The notes beneath the pieces were generated by a model. It searched no databases, was not told the origin of the DNA, and saw only the letters and a list, made by a program, of their open reading frames with translations. A DNA stretch of 64,000 bases from Friedmanniella luteola. GTDB taxonomy: Bacteria > Actinomycetota > Actinomycetes > Propionibacteriales > Propionibacteriaceae. Position numbers and translations under genes: made by a program. Positions 1 to 7,956 of the stretch are shown piece by piece. Location of the stretch: the NCBI RefSeq assembly GCF_900105065.1, contig NZ_LT629749.1, positions 744,001 through 808,000 of the forward strand. Direction: 5' to 3'. Position 1 is the first letter of the stretch, and the number at the start of each line of letters is the position of its first letter.

Positions 1-1
1 C

Positions 2-700
2 GCAGCGGCGGCCGTCGTGGCGTTCCTCCTGGTCGAGCGTCGCGCACCCGCGCCGCTGATCCCACCGCACACATGGAGGATCGCCTCGCTGGTGTGGTCC
101 ACCCTGGTGATGCTCGGCATCACCGGCCTGCTGATCGGCACGGTCTTCCTCACCTCCAACGTCGTCCAGACCACGCTCGGCTACTCGGCCCTCACCGCCG
201 GGCTGGCGTTCCTGCCGCTGGCGACCGCGCTGGTCGTCGGGACCCACGTCGCCGCCCATGCCGCTGCGCACCTGTCGGGGCGGGTGATCGCGGCCGTCGG
301 GCTGGTGGTGGTCGCCGGTGGGTCGCTGCTGCTGGCGCGGGTCACCGCCGCCGCCTCCTACCGCACCGACCTGCTGCCCGGGCTGGTCGTCGTCGGGCTG
401 GGGTCCGGGCTGGTCTTCGTGGCGGTCTCGGCCGCGGCGATGCGCGACATCCCCGTCGAGCACGCAGGCCTGGCCTCCGGGTTCTTGATGACCGGTCACG
501 AGGTCGGCGCCGCCCTCGGCGTTGCGGTGCTGTCCGCCGTCGCGACCGCCGCCGGCCCGCTGACCACGCCTGACGGCGCCGCGGCCGCCGTCGCCCCCGG
601 CTTCATCACCGCCGCCGGGATCGCCGCCGCCCTCGCGGTCGTCGCCCTGCTCCGGATGCCCGCCACCCGCGGTGCCGCAGGTCCGATCCACCTGCACTGA
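2..700 (+). CDS. MFS transporter of the DHA2 (EmrB/QacA) type, C-terminal part
   Basis: This is the 3' end of a gene that begins before the window; the frame is open from base 2. About 232 residues remain, with roughly six hydrophobic segments and a hydrophilic end. The arrangement, including the GSGLVFVAVSAAAM segment and a GLASGF motif followed by GAALGVAVL, matches the last helices of 14-TM drug:H+ antiporters. Such proteins export drugs or other small hydrophobic compounds across the cytoplasmic membrane. The substrate cannot be read from this fragment. An internal GTG at 17 exists, but I regard the gene as truncated by the window edge, not as starting there. The next gene starts 70 bases downstream on the same strand and could be co-transcribed. 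Confidence 0.85.
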   Translation, partial: AAAAVVAFLLVERRAPAPLIPPHTWRIASLVWSTLVMLGITGLLIGTVFLTSNVVQTTLGYSALTAGLAFLPLATALVVGTHVAAHAAAHLSGRVIAAVGLVVVAGGSLLLARVTAAASYRTDLLPGLVVVGLGSGLVFVAVSAAAMRDIPVEHAGLASGFLMTGHEVGAALGVAVLSAVATAAGPLTTPDGAAAAVAPGFITAAGIAAALAVVALLRMPATRGAAGPIHLH

Positions 701-769
701 CCCCCGGTCGCCACCCGTTCCGGTCCACGCTCGCCAGCAGCGACCCACCCGCTCGAGAAGGAGACCACC

Positions 770-2149
770 ATGAGCGTCCAGACCCACCCGACCAGCCGGC
801 CGCAGCGCACGCCGGACCCGACCAGGGAAGCCACGAACCGCCGCCCCGCCGGGCGCACCATCGTCGCTTCTGCCGTTGCTGGCGCGGTCGCCGCGCTGGT
901 GCTCGCCCTCGTCGTGTTCGACGGTGGCACCGAGGCCACCATCACCGGGGCCCTGCTGCTCGGGTTCGGGTTCGGCTGGGCCCTGATGGCCGTGCTCACG
1001 GTGTGCCGCACCCGCCAACCGCAGCGGTGGGCGGTGGTGCCGGCGGTCGCCCTGGGCTTCACGGGCGCGGCCCTCGTGGTTCTCGAGCCGGGCGACCAGA
1101 CCCTCACCGCGTCGACCTGGGTGTGGCCGCCGCTCATGGTGGCGCTCGCGGGGTGGATGGTCGTCCAGGTGCGCCGCTCGGTGACCGGGAGGGCGCGCTG
1201 GGTGCTCGCCGCGGCGATCGCGGTGCTGGTCCTGGCCTCGATCGGCGCCGTCTACGGCAACGTCGCGCGGACGGCGGACCGGGCCGCGTTCCCCGCCCCC
1301 GGACAGCTGCACGACGTGGACGGTCACCGGCTCCACCTCGACTGCCGGGGCGAGGGCAGCCCGACCGTCGTGCTCTCCAACGGACTCGGCGGATCCTCGG
1401 CCGGGTGGGCACGGATCATGGGGCCCGTGGCCGCCACCGCCCGGGTGTGCGCCTACGACCGCGCCGGTCAGGGCTGGAGCGACGACGTCGCGAGCCCCCG
1501 GGACGGCGTGCAGTCGGCCGAGGACCTGCACACGTTGCTCGCGGTGGCCGGTGAGCACGGCCCCTACGTGCTGGTCGGGCACTCCACGGGCGGCACCGTC
1601 GCGATGACGTACGCCGCCCGGTATCCCGATCAGGTCGTCGGCCTGGTGCTGCTGGACAGCGCCAGCCCCGAGCAGTTCACCCGCCTGCCCGCCTACCCCG
1701 GCCAGTACCAGCTGCTGATGCGCCGGGGCCTGGCGCTGCTGCCGACGCTGAGCCGCCTCGGCCTGGTCCACCTGGTCCCCGGGACCTCCCACCTGCCGGC
1801 GGCCGACGCCGCGCGGGTCGACGCGCTCTCCGCCGCCCCGCGGGCCTACCGGAGCCAGCGGGACGAGATCTCGGTCCTCCCGGAGGTCTTCGCCCAGGCC
1901 CAGGCGCTCAGCACGCTCGGCGACCGACCGCTCGCCGTGCTGACCGCCTCCGCGAGCAGCACCGGGACCGACGGCTGGGTCGGCGCCCAGGACCAGCTCG
2001 CCGCGCTGTCGACCCGCTCCGTGCACCGCACGGTCGACTCCACCCACGAGGGCCTGCTCGAGGACGTCGCCCCCGCCGCGGAGTCCGTCCGCGCCATCAC
2101 CGACGTCGTCACCTCGGCCCGCACCGGCACGCCGCTGCCCTCCCGCTGA
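770..2149 (+). CDS. membrane-anchored alpha/beta hydrolase
   Basis: The protein has 459 residues. The first ~165 contain about five hydrophobic segments (near 31-50, 58-78, 88-105, 116-133, 143-162). An alpha/beta hydrolase domain follows from about residue 180. The nucleophile elbow is GHSTGG at 270-275 (Ser272), an oxyanion-type GLGG lies near 205-208, and the likely catalytic His is His426 in STHEGLLED. The ATG start has a strong GAAGGAG ribosome site. The catalytic domain would sit after the last helix at the membrane face; side and substrate are unknown. Family members with this architecture are annotated only as hydrolases. The upstream MFS exporter on the same strand hints at a shared transcript, nothing more. 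Confidence 0.85.
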   Translation: MSVQTHPTSRPQRTPDPTREATNRRPAGRTIVASAVAGAVAALVLALVVFDGGTEATITGALLLGFGFGWALMAVLTVCRTRQPQRWAVVPAVALGFTGAALVVLEPGDQTLTASTWVWPPLMVALAGWMVVQVRRSVTGRARWVLAAAIAVLVLASIGAVYGNVARTADRAAFPAPGQLHDVDGHRLHLDCRGEGSPTVVLSNGLGGSSAGWARIMGPVAATARVCAYDRAGQGWSDDVASPRDGVQSAEDLHTLLAVAGEHGPYVLVGHSTGGTVAMTYAARYPDQVVGLVLLDSASPEQFTRLPAYPGQYQLLMRRGLALLPTLSRLGLVHLVPGTSHLPAADAARVDALSAAPRAYRSQRDEISVLPEVFAQAQALSTLGDRPLAVLTASASSTGTDGWVGAQDQLAALSTRSVHRTVDSTHEGLLEDVAPAAESVRAITDVVTSARTGTPLPSR

Positions 2150-2202
2150 CCGCCGCCCACGCGCCCGCCAGCACGACCGTCCACGCGGCGGACGCTCGAC
2201 GA

Positions 2203-4329
2203 TCACCGCGCGGACAGGACCGCCTTCGTGCTCGCCTCGGGCCGCAGGTCGAGCCGGCGCAGCAGCTGCGCGTTGGCCGCGACCACGAGCGTGCTGGCCG
2301 ACATCAGCAGGGCGCCGACGGCCATGGGCAGCACGAAGCCGACAGGGGCGAGGAGACCGGCGGCGAGAGGGACGGAGACGAGGTTGTAGCCGGCGGCCCA
2401 GCCGAGGTTCTGCCGCATCGTGCGGTAGCCGGCCCGGGACAGCTCGAAGACGGACAGCACCGAGCGGGGGTCGTCGCTGGCGAGGACGACGCCGGCGGAG
2501 GCGATCGCGACGTCGGTGCCGGCGCCGATGGCGATGCCCACGTCGGCCCGGGCCAGGGCGGGGGCGTCGTTGACGCCGTCCCCGACCATGGCGACCCGGC
2601 GGCCCTGGGCCTGGAGCTCCTCGACCTTGTCGCCCTTGTCCTCGGGGCGAACCCCGGCGAACACCTGGTCGATGCCGAGCTCGGCGGCGACGCCCTGGGC
2701 GACCTGCTCGGCGTCGCCGGTGATCATCACGACGTGGTGGCCGAGCGCGTGCAGGGCGGAGACGGCCTCGCGGGACTCCGGGCGGACCTCGTCGGCCAGG
2801 GCGAGGGCGCCCGCGACCCGGCCGTCGACGAGGACGTGCAGGATGATCGCGCCGTCAGCCTTCCACGCCTCGGAACCCGGGAGCGGGGACAGCTGGTGCG
2901 CGCGGAGCAGGGCGGGCCCGCCGACGCTGACCCGGTGGTCGTCGACGGTGGCGGTGACGCCGACGGCGGTGGACGCCTGGAAGTCGGCCCCGCTGAGGCG
3001 GGGCAGGTCGCGGTCGGTGGCAGCGGTGACGACGGCGCGGGCGAGGGGGTGCTCGCTGTCGGCCTCCGCGGCTGCGGCCAGGGCCAGCAGCGCGTCCTCG
3101 GTCCGCCCGTCCACGGTCAGGACCGCGGTCAGGGCGGGCTCGCCGCGGGTGAGGGTGCCGGTCTTGTCGAACAGGACGGTGTCGACCGTGCGCATGGCCT
3201 CGAGCGCGGTGCGGTCCTTGACCAGCACACCGCCGCGGGCGGCGCGTTCGGTGGCGATCGAGACCACCAGCGGGATGGCCAGTCCCAGGGCGTGGGGGCA
3301 GGCGATGACCAGCACGCTGATCGTGCGGATGAGGGCGTCGTCGGGCTGTCCGAGGAGCATCCAGACGAGGGCGGTGACGGCGGCAGCGGCGAGGGCGAAC
3401 CAGAACAGCCAGCCCGCGGCGCGGTCGGCGAGCAGCTGCGCCCGCGACGAGGAGGCCTGTGCCTCGGCGACCAGGCGCTGGATGCCGGCGAGGGCGGTGT
3501 CGTCGCCGACGGCGGTGACGGCCACCCGCAGGGCGGAGTCGGTGGAGACGGTGCCGGCGGCCACGGTGTCGCCGACGGTGCGGGCGACGGGCCGGGACTC
3601 GCCGGTGATCATCGACTCGTCGACGTCGGCGGCGCCGTCGACGACGACCCCGTCGGCGGGGACGCGGCCGCCCGGGCGGACGACGACGACGTCGTGCAGC
3701 CGCAGGTCGGTGGGGGAGACCGTGACGACCTGGTCGCCCTCGACCCGTTCCGCCTCGTCCGGCAGCAGCGCCGCCAGGGACTCGAGCGCGGAGGCGGACC
3801 GGGCCAGGGACCGCATCTCGATCCAGTGGCCGAGCAGCATGATGACGATCAGCAGCGCCAGCTCCCACCAGAAGTCGAGCTCGTGGCTGAGCAGGCCCAG
3901 GCTGGAGCCGAGGGAGGACACGAACGCGACCGTGATGGCCAGGGCGACCAGCAGCATCATGCCGGGGCTCGTGGCGCGGACCTCGGCGGCGGCGCCGGTC
4001 AGGAACGGCTTCCCGCCCCACAGGTACATCAGGGTGCCCAGGACGGGGGAGACCCAGCCGACCCAGGCGGCGTCCGGCAGCGGGTAGCCCACGAGGGCCG
4101 CGAACATCTCGGAGAAGAGGACCACCGGCAGCCCCGTCGCCAGCATGATCCAGAACAGCCGCCGGAACACGTCCTCGTGGTCCCCGTGCCCGCCGTGGTC
4201 CTCGTGGTGCCCCGGCGCGGTGAGCCGGCCGCCGGGTGCGGCGTGGCCCTCCTGGGCGCCGGCGTCACCGGGACCGGTGGCGGTGCGGTCGCGCTGCAGG
4301 GCTGGCTCGTGCGGTGCTGGCTCGTCCAT
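2203..4329 (-). CDS. CopB-class heavy-metal (copper/silver) translocating P-type ATPase
   Basis: The 708-residue protein pumps metal out at the expense of ATP. It has a His-rich N-terminal tail (about 30-52) in place of a heavy-metal-associated domain. Eight hydrophobic segments, the actuator TGES motif, the membrane metal motif CPH (about 343-345), the phosphorylation motif DKTGT (about 384) and GDGVND (about 583) follow. CPH together with the His-rich tail is typical of the P1B-3/CopB group (copper or silver). The chosen ATG at 4329 has an AGGAG site. A longer in-frame start at 4389 would place the palindromic operator at 4344-4360 inside the gene, so I reject it. The operator indicates metal-responsive control. 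No csoR or copper chaperone gene is visible here. Confidence 0.93.
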   Translation of the reverse strand: MDEPAPHEPALQRDRTATGPGDAGAQEGHAAPGGRLTAPGHHEDHGGHGDHEDVFRRLFWIMLATGLPVVLFSEMFAALVGYPLPDAAWVGWVSPVLGTLMYLWGGKPFLTGAAAEVRATSPGMMLLVALAITVAFVSSLGSSLGLLSHELDFWWELALLIVIMLLGHWIEMRSLARSASALESLAALLPDEAERVEGDQVVTVSPTDLRLHDVVVVRPGGRVPADGVVVDGAADVDESMITGESRPVARTVGDTVAAGTVSTDSALRVAVTAVGDDTALAGIQRLVAEAQASSSRAQLLADRAAGWLFWFALAAAAVTALVWMLLGQPDDALIRTISVLVIACPHALGLAIPLVVSIATERAARGGVLVKDRTALEAMRTVDTVLFDKTGTLTRGEPALTAVLTVDGRTEDALLALAAAAEADSEHPLARAVVTAATDRDLPRLSGADFQASTAVGVTATVDDHRVSVGGPALLRAHQLSPLPGSEAWKADGAIILHVLVDGRVAGALALADEVRPESREAVSALHALGHHVVMITGDAEQVAQGVAAELGIDQVFAGVRPEDKGDKVEELQAQGRRVAMVGDGVNDAPALARADVGIAIGAGTDVAIASAGVVLASDDPRSVLSVFELSRAGYRTMRQNLGWAAGYNLVSVPLAAGLLAPVGFVLPMAVGALLMSASTLVVAANAQLLRRLDLRPEASTKAVLSAR

Positions 4330-4343
4330 CGTGGCTCCTCTCG

Positions 4344-4360
4344 ATACCCCCGGGGGGTAT
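4344..4360. promoter_or_regulatory. CsoR-type operator
   Basis: The sequence ATACCCCC-GGGGGGTAT is an almost perfect inverted repeat 14 bases upstream of the copper ATPase start. The TACCCC...GGGGTA pattern is the established recognition sequence of CsoR-family repressors (CsoR, RicR). It predicts repression of the ATPase gene that is relieved by Cu(I). The regulator gene itself is not in the window. Confidence 0.8.
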
Positions 4361-4468
4361 AGCGTTCTTGGAGTCGCCAACCAGTGCACGGTCGGGCCTA
4401 TTCCGTGACCCGTGACCTGGGTGCAACGGACAGGCCACGGCGCCGCAGCCGCTCGTCCCCGGTCACGT

Positions 4469-4856
4469 CAGGTCGATCATGTGGGTGAGGAGCGGCCGGG
4501 TGCCCAGACTGTAGGACACCGACAGCTGCGTGCCCTGGGCGCTCTCGACCAGGACGGCCTCGCCCGCGCCGGCCCGCCGTCGGCGCGGCGGACGGTCGCC
4601 CGCTTGATGCGGCCGAGGACATCCGTCGGCGGGATGGCGACGAACCGGGCCGGGGTGCCGCCGTCGACCCGGCTGACCGCCTCCTTCCCCAGAGGCTGTC
4701 CACGGCCGCGTAGGCGTTGGCGCGCTGCAGGCCCGCGGCCTTCGCCAGCTCGTACCCGGTCGACTCGGGTTGCTGGAGCAGGGCGACGTGCACGCGAGCC
4801 TCCGACGCGGTGAAACCCAGGCTGACGAGTCCTCGATCACGTCCGCAGGCTGGCGC
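4469..4856 (-). pseudogene. frameshifted TrmB-family transcriptional regulator remnant
   Basis: Reading leftward, one frame encodes GFTASEARVHVALLQQPES followed by a typical TrmB winged-helix ending ANAYAAVDSL. The similarity then jumps frame to a stretch containing EAVSRVDGGTPARFVAIPP, and jumps again to EAVLVESAQGTQLSVSYSLG, ending at a stop near 4469. At least two frameshifts therefore break the gene. The N-terminus also lacks a good start in the right frame, and a GTG near 4855 would need a third shift. TrmB proteins are sugar-sensing or general transcription regulators in which a coiled-coil and ligand domain follow the winged helix. Here the ligand domain is mostly absent. Sequencing error could explain the shifts, but the short total length argues for a real relic. 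Confidence 0.65.
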
Positions 4857-4859
4857 GAC

Positions 4860-4882
4860 GTAGTAGTGATCGCAACTACTAC
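4860..4882. promoter_or_regulatory. 8-bp inverted repeat, probable operator of the broken TrmB-like gene
   Basis: GTAGTAGT and ACTACTAC are exact reverse complements separated by 7 nt. A further ACTAC extends the right arm. The dyad sits directly upstream of the relic regulator's coding region and is notably less GC-rich than its surroundings, as expected for an autoregulatory operator. Function is inferred. Confidence 0.5.
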
Positions 4883-5110
4883 TACTCGTACCGGTCGGTG
4901 CCGACCGACCGGACGCCGCACGACGGCCACCAGGCGCCCCTCGTCCTCGTACGTCGGGGCAGGGGACTGGACGAAGGTCGTAGCACGCCTCATTTGTAGG
5001 GGATTGACCCACCCTGCCCGGGGGGTGTGAAGCCTGAACGGTCCGGGCACTCTGCTGTCACAGGGCCGGCAGCCGCCGGTCCCGACCGGCCGATCCAGGG
5101 GGCGTCACTG

Positions 5111-5527
5111 ATGATCCGAGTCCTGGTCGTCGACGACCACGAGTTCTTCCGCGACTGCCTGGTGAGCCTGGTCGAGGGCAGCGCGGACTTCGAGGTCGTG
5201 GGGCAGTGCGCCGACGGGGCCGAGGTCGTCGAGGCCGTGGCGGCGCTGCGGGCCGAGATCGTCCTGATGGACGTCCGGATGACCCAGGTGTCGGGCATCG
5301 AGGCGACGGCGATGCTGCACCGCGAGCACCCGACGGCGCGCGTCGTCATGCTGACCTGCGAGGCCGGCGACAGCAGCCGGGCCGCCGCGCGTGCTCACGG
5401 CGCCGTGGGCTACCTGGTCAAGGGGAGCAGTCACGACCTCGTCCTCGCCGCGCTCCGTCGGGTCGCCCTCGGGGGGACGGCCTGGCCGGAGGACCTCGCC
5501 GACCTGGGAGCGGTGCCGCTGTCCTGA
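5111..5527 (+). CDS. receiver-only response regulator (NarL/FixJ-type receiver without output domain)
   Basis: The 138 residues form a complete CheY-like receiver. Acidic residues are Asp8 and Asp9, the phosphorylation site is Asp54 (VLMDVRM), the switch Thr is Thr82 and the conserved Lys is Lys104 (YLVKG). Sequence style matches NarL-type regulators, where a LuxR helix-turn-helix normally follows. Here the protein stops about 30 residues after the Lys, in the usual linker. It is either a single-domain regulator acting by protein contact or a truncated gene. No histidine kinase is nearby. The gene ends 21 bases before the 3' end of the convergent phnE, so a deleted output domain is plausible. 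The start is set by ATG-ATC at 5111. Confidence 0.85.
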   Translation: MIRVLVVDDHEFFRDCLVSLVEGSADFEVVGQCADGAEVVEAVAALRAEIVLMDVRMTQVSGIEATAMLHREHPTARVVMLTCEAGDSSRAAARAHGAVGYLVKGSSHDLVLAALRRVALGGTAWPEDLADLGAVPLS

Positions 5528-5548
5528 GGGCGCGGCAGCGGGGCGCGC

Positions 5549-7201
5549 TCAGCGGAGGGAGCGCCGGATGCCGATGCTGGCCGCGTCGACCAGCAGCGAC
5601 AGGGCCACCAGGGTGAGCACCGTCGTGGCCATGGCGGGGAGGTCGAAGGCGACCCGCTGCTGCTCGAGCATCCGGCCCAGCCCGCCGGCCCCGACGAGGC
5701 CGACGATGACCGTCTCGCGCACGGCCACCTCCCAGCGGTAGAGGCTGAGGGAGGCGAACTGGCCCGCCGCCGCCGGCACGACGGCGTAGGCGAACGACGT
5801 CAGCGGCGGCGCGCCCTGCCGCACGAGGGCGTCGCGCGGCCGCCCGTCGAGGTTCTCGACGACCTCGGCGAACAGCCGGCCGAGGATCCCGAAGGTGTAG
5901 ATGCCCAGCGCCAGCGCACCGGGCAGCGGCCCCGGCAGCACCACGAACAGCACGAGCAGCGCCCACACCGGCGGCGGGACCGCCCGGGTGACGAGCAGCA
6001 GCGACCGGGCGAGCCAGCCGGCGCCCCGCCCCCACGGTGAGGTGGCGCCCCGGGCGGCGACGAAGGCGACGGCCACGCCGAGCGCGGTGGCCAGGGCTGC
6101 GGCGACGACGGACATCTGGAGGGTCTCGACCGCCCCGGCCAGCAGCCCCGGCCAGCCCTCCCGGGGCAGCCGCAGCGGTGTGACGTCGTCCAGCAGCTCG
6201 ACGAGCAGGCGCCAGGTCCGCGCCGAGGACCACCGCGACGCCTCCGGCGCCAGGTGCCAGACCGAGGCCCCGGCCAGCAGGGCGGCGAGGACGGCCGACA
6301 GCCGGCCCCGGACCGGGCTGGACCCCCGGCGGAGCCAGGCCCCCCAGCCGTCGACCGCGGCGCTGAGGACGACGAGCGCGTAGAGGGAGGTCCACATCTG
6401 GTCGTACTGCAGGCCCTGGAAGCTCAGCGACAGCTGGAAGCCGAGACCGCCCGCGCCGATCAGGCCGAGGATCACCGCCGCCCGGATGGAGCACTCGAAG
6501 CGGTAGAAGGCGTAGGACGTCAGGGAGCTGAGCGTGCTGGGGACGATCCCGTAGCAGAGTGCCGTCAGCCGGCCGGCGCCCGCCGCGCGGAAGGCGTCGT
6601 GGGGACCGTGGTCGGCCTCGTCGATGATCTCGGAGTAGACCTTGGCCGTGATCGCGCCGAACGGGAGGGCGATGGCGAGCACGCCGACCAGCGGGTCCCG
6701 GCCCAGCACGCTGACCAGCAGCAGGCCCCAGACCGCCTCGTGGACACCGCGCGGCAGCCCCGCCGCGACCCGCGTCGCCAGCAGCCCGGCGGTGGCCGCG
6801 GCCCGGGCGGGGCGGCGCCCGCCGGCAGGCGCCCACCAGGTCTGGCTCATGGGGACCGCGGCGGCGGCCCCGAGGACGAGGGCGAGGGCGCTGCCGAGGA
6901 CGGCGAAGGCGACGGTGGTCAGCGCGGCCTCGGCGGTGGCGCGGAGCGCCGCGGCGGACAGGTCCGGTCGCGCCGCGGCCGACCAGAACGCGCCCAGCAG
7001 CGGCAGGCCGGCCGGGTTGAGCAGCGGGCGGCCGCTGCCGAGGAGGTCGGCCACGCTCCAGGCGAGGGCCAGGGCCGCCACCAGGAGCCAGCCGCGGCGT
7101 CCGGTGCGGCGCCGACCCCGGTCGGCCGCCTGCCCGGTCCGGCGGGACCGGCCCGGCTGCTGCGCCGCCTCCAGGGAGCTGATCCCGGTGAGGCCGCTCA
7201 C
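5549..7201 (-). CDS. phnE: phosphonate/phosphite ABC transporter permease, tandem fusion
   Basis: The 550-residue protein carries two complete PhnE-type permease modules in one chain. Each half has its own EAA-like loop. The first contains EIIDEADHGPHDAFRAAG (around 200-220) followed by GLIGAGGLG. The second contains EVVENLDGRPRDAL (around 450) followed by GLVGAGGLG. A single chain could therefore supply both membrane subunits of the importer. The GTG start at 7201 overlaps the phnC stop by 4 bases (GTGA), indicating translational coupling. The operon order is phnD-phnC-phnE. No C-P lyase or phosphite dehydrogenase gene is in the window, so phosphonate, phosphite or similar phosphorus compounds are all possible substrates. 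Confidence 0.92.
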   Translation of the reverse strand: MSGLTGISSLEAAQQPGRSRRTGQAADRGRRRTGRRGWLLVAALALAWSVADLLGSGRPLLNPAGLPLLGAFWSAAARPDLSAAALRATAEAALTTVAFAVLGSALALVLGAAAAVPMSQTWWAPAGGRRPARAAATAGLLATRVAAGLPRGVHEAVWGLLLVSVLGRDPLVGVLAIALPFGAITAKVYSEIIDEADHGPHDAFRAAGAGRLTALCYGIVPSTLSSLTSYAFYRFECSIRAAVILGLIGAGGLGFQLSLSFQGLQYDQMWTSLYALVVLSAAVDGWGAWLRRGSSPVRGRLSAVLAALLAGASVWHLAPEASRWSSARTWRLLVELLDDVTPLRLPREGWPGLLAGAVETLQMSVVAAALATALGVAVAFVAARGATSPWGRGAGWLARSLLLVTRAVPPPVWALLVLFVVLPGPLPGALALGIYTFGILGRLFAEVVENLDGRPRDALVRQGAPPLTSFAYAVVPAAAGQFASLSLYRWEVAVRETVIVGLVGAGGLGRMLEQQRVAFDLPAMATTVLTLVALSLLVDAASIGIRRSLR

Positions 7202-7956
7202 CCCGAGGGCTCGAACGCGTACAGCTGACGGCGGAGGTCGGCGGTCACCGCTGCGGCCGGCAGGTCGAACACCACCCGGCCGGCGCGGACCCCGACCACC
7301 CGGTCGCAGTGCCGCAGCGCCAGGTCGACGTCGTGGAGGCTCACCAGCAGCGTCCGTTCCCGCCCGGTCGCCGTCTCGCCGAGCAGCCGCAGCACCTCCT
7401 CGGCGCGGGCGGGATCGAGGCTGGAGACCGGCTCGTCGGCCAGGACCAGCTCCGGGTCCTGGACCAGCAGGCGGGCGAGCGCGACGCGCTGCTGCTCCCC
7501 GCCGGACAGCTCGTCGGTCCGGGCGTCGACCAGGGCCTCGATGCCGGTCCGGGCCAGGGCCTGCCGTGCGGCGGCCACCTCGAGCGGCCTGACCAGGGAG
7601 AGGAGCGCCCGCCACCACGGCCAGGCGCCGAGCCGGCCCGCGTTCACGTTGTGCACCACCCGGAGCCGGCCGACCAGGTGCAGCCGCTGGTACAGGGCGC
7701 CGACACGTCGCCGGACCGCGGCGAGCTGCCGCGGCGTGGCCGACGTCAGGTCCTGCCCGAGGACCTCGACCGTCCCGCTCGTCGGCCGGACCGCGGCCGT
7801 GCACAGGGCGAGCAGGGTCGACTTGCCCGCGCCGCTGGGGCCGACGACCGCGACCCGTTCACCGGCGACGAGGGTGAGGTCGACGTCGTCGAGGGCGAGC
7901 AGCGGTCCGTACCGCACCCGCACGGCGCGCAGGGCCACGACCACGGCTGGGGTCAA
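7198..7956 (-). CDS. phnC: phosphonate/phosphite ABC transporter ATP-binding protein
   Basis: The 252-residue ABC ATPase has Walker A GPSGAGKST (39-47), signature LSGGEQQ (150-156) and Walker B ELVLADEP (169-176). It energises uptake through the fused PhnE permease. The likely start is TTG at 7956, overlapping the phnD stop by 4 bases (TTGA), matching the coupled overlap at the other end of the gene. A GTG a few codons downstream is an alternative start. The sequence is closest in style to PhnC, based on the short insertion between the two motifs (LYQRLHLVGRLRVVHNV) and on its gene neighbours. Confidence 0.92.
   Translation of the reverse strand: MTPAVVVALRAVRVRYGPLLALDDVDLTLVAGERVAVVGPSGAGKSTLLALCTAAVRPTSGTVEVLGQDLTSATPRQLAAVRRRVGALYQRLHLVGRLRVVHNVNAGRLGAWPWWRALLSLVRPLEVAAARQALARTGIEALVDARTDELSGGEQQRVALARLLVQDPELVLADEPVSSLDPARAEEVLRLLGETATGRERTLLVSLHDVDLALRHCDRVVGVRAGRVVFDLPAAAVTADLRRQLYAFEPSG

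Noticed and set aside
4330-4389. Longer start of the copper ATPase at 4389
   Set aside because: It would include the CsoR operator in the coding region and has no ribosome site; ATG at 4329 has AGGAG.
7202-7804. Extension of the phnE frame into phnC
   Set aside because: It is antisense-free but out-of-frame with phnC and Arg/Pro-rich; the GTGA overlap gives the natural start.
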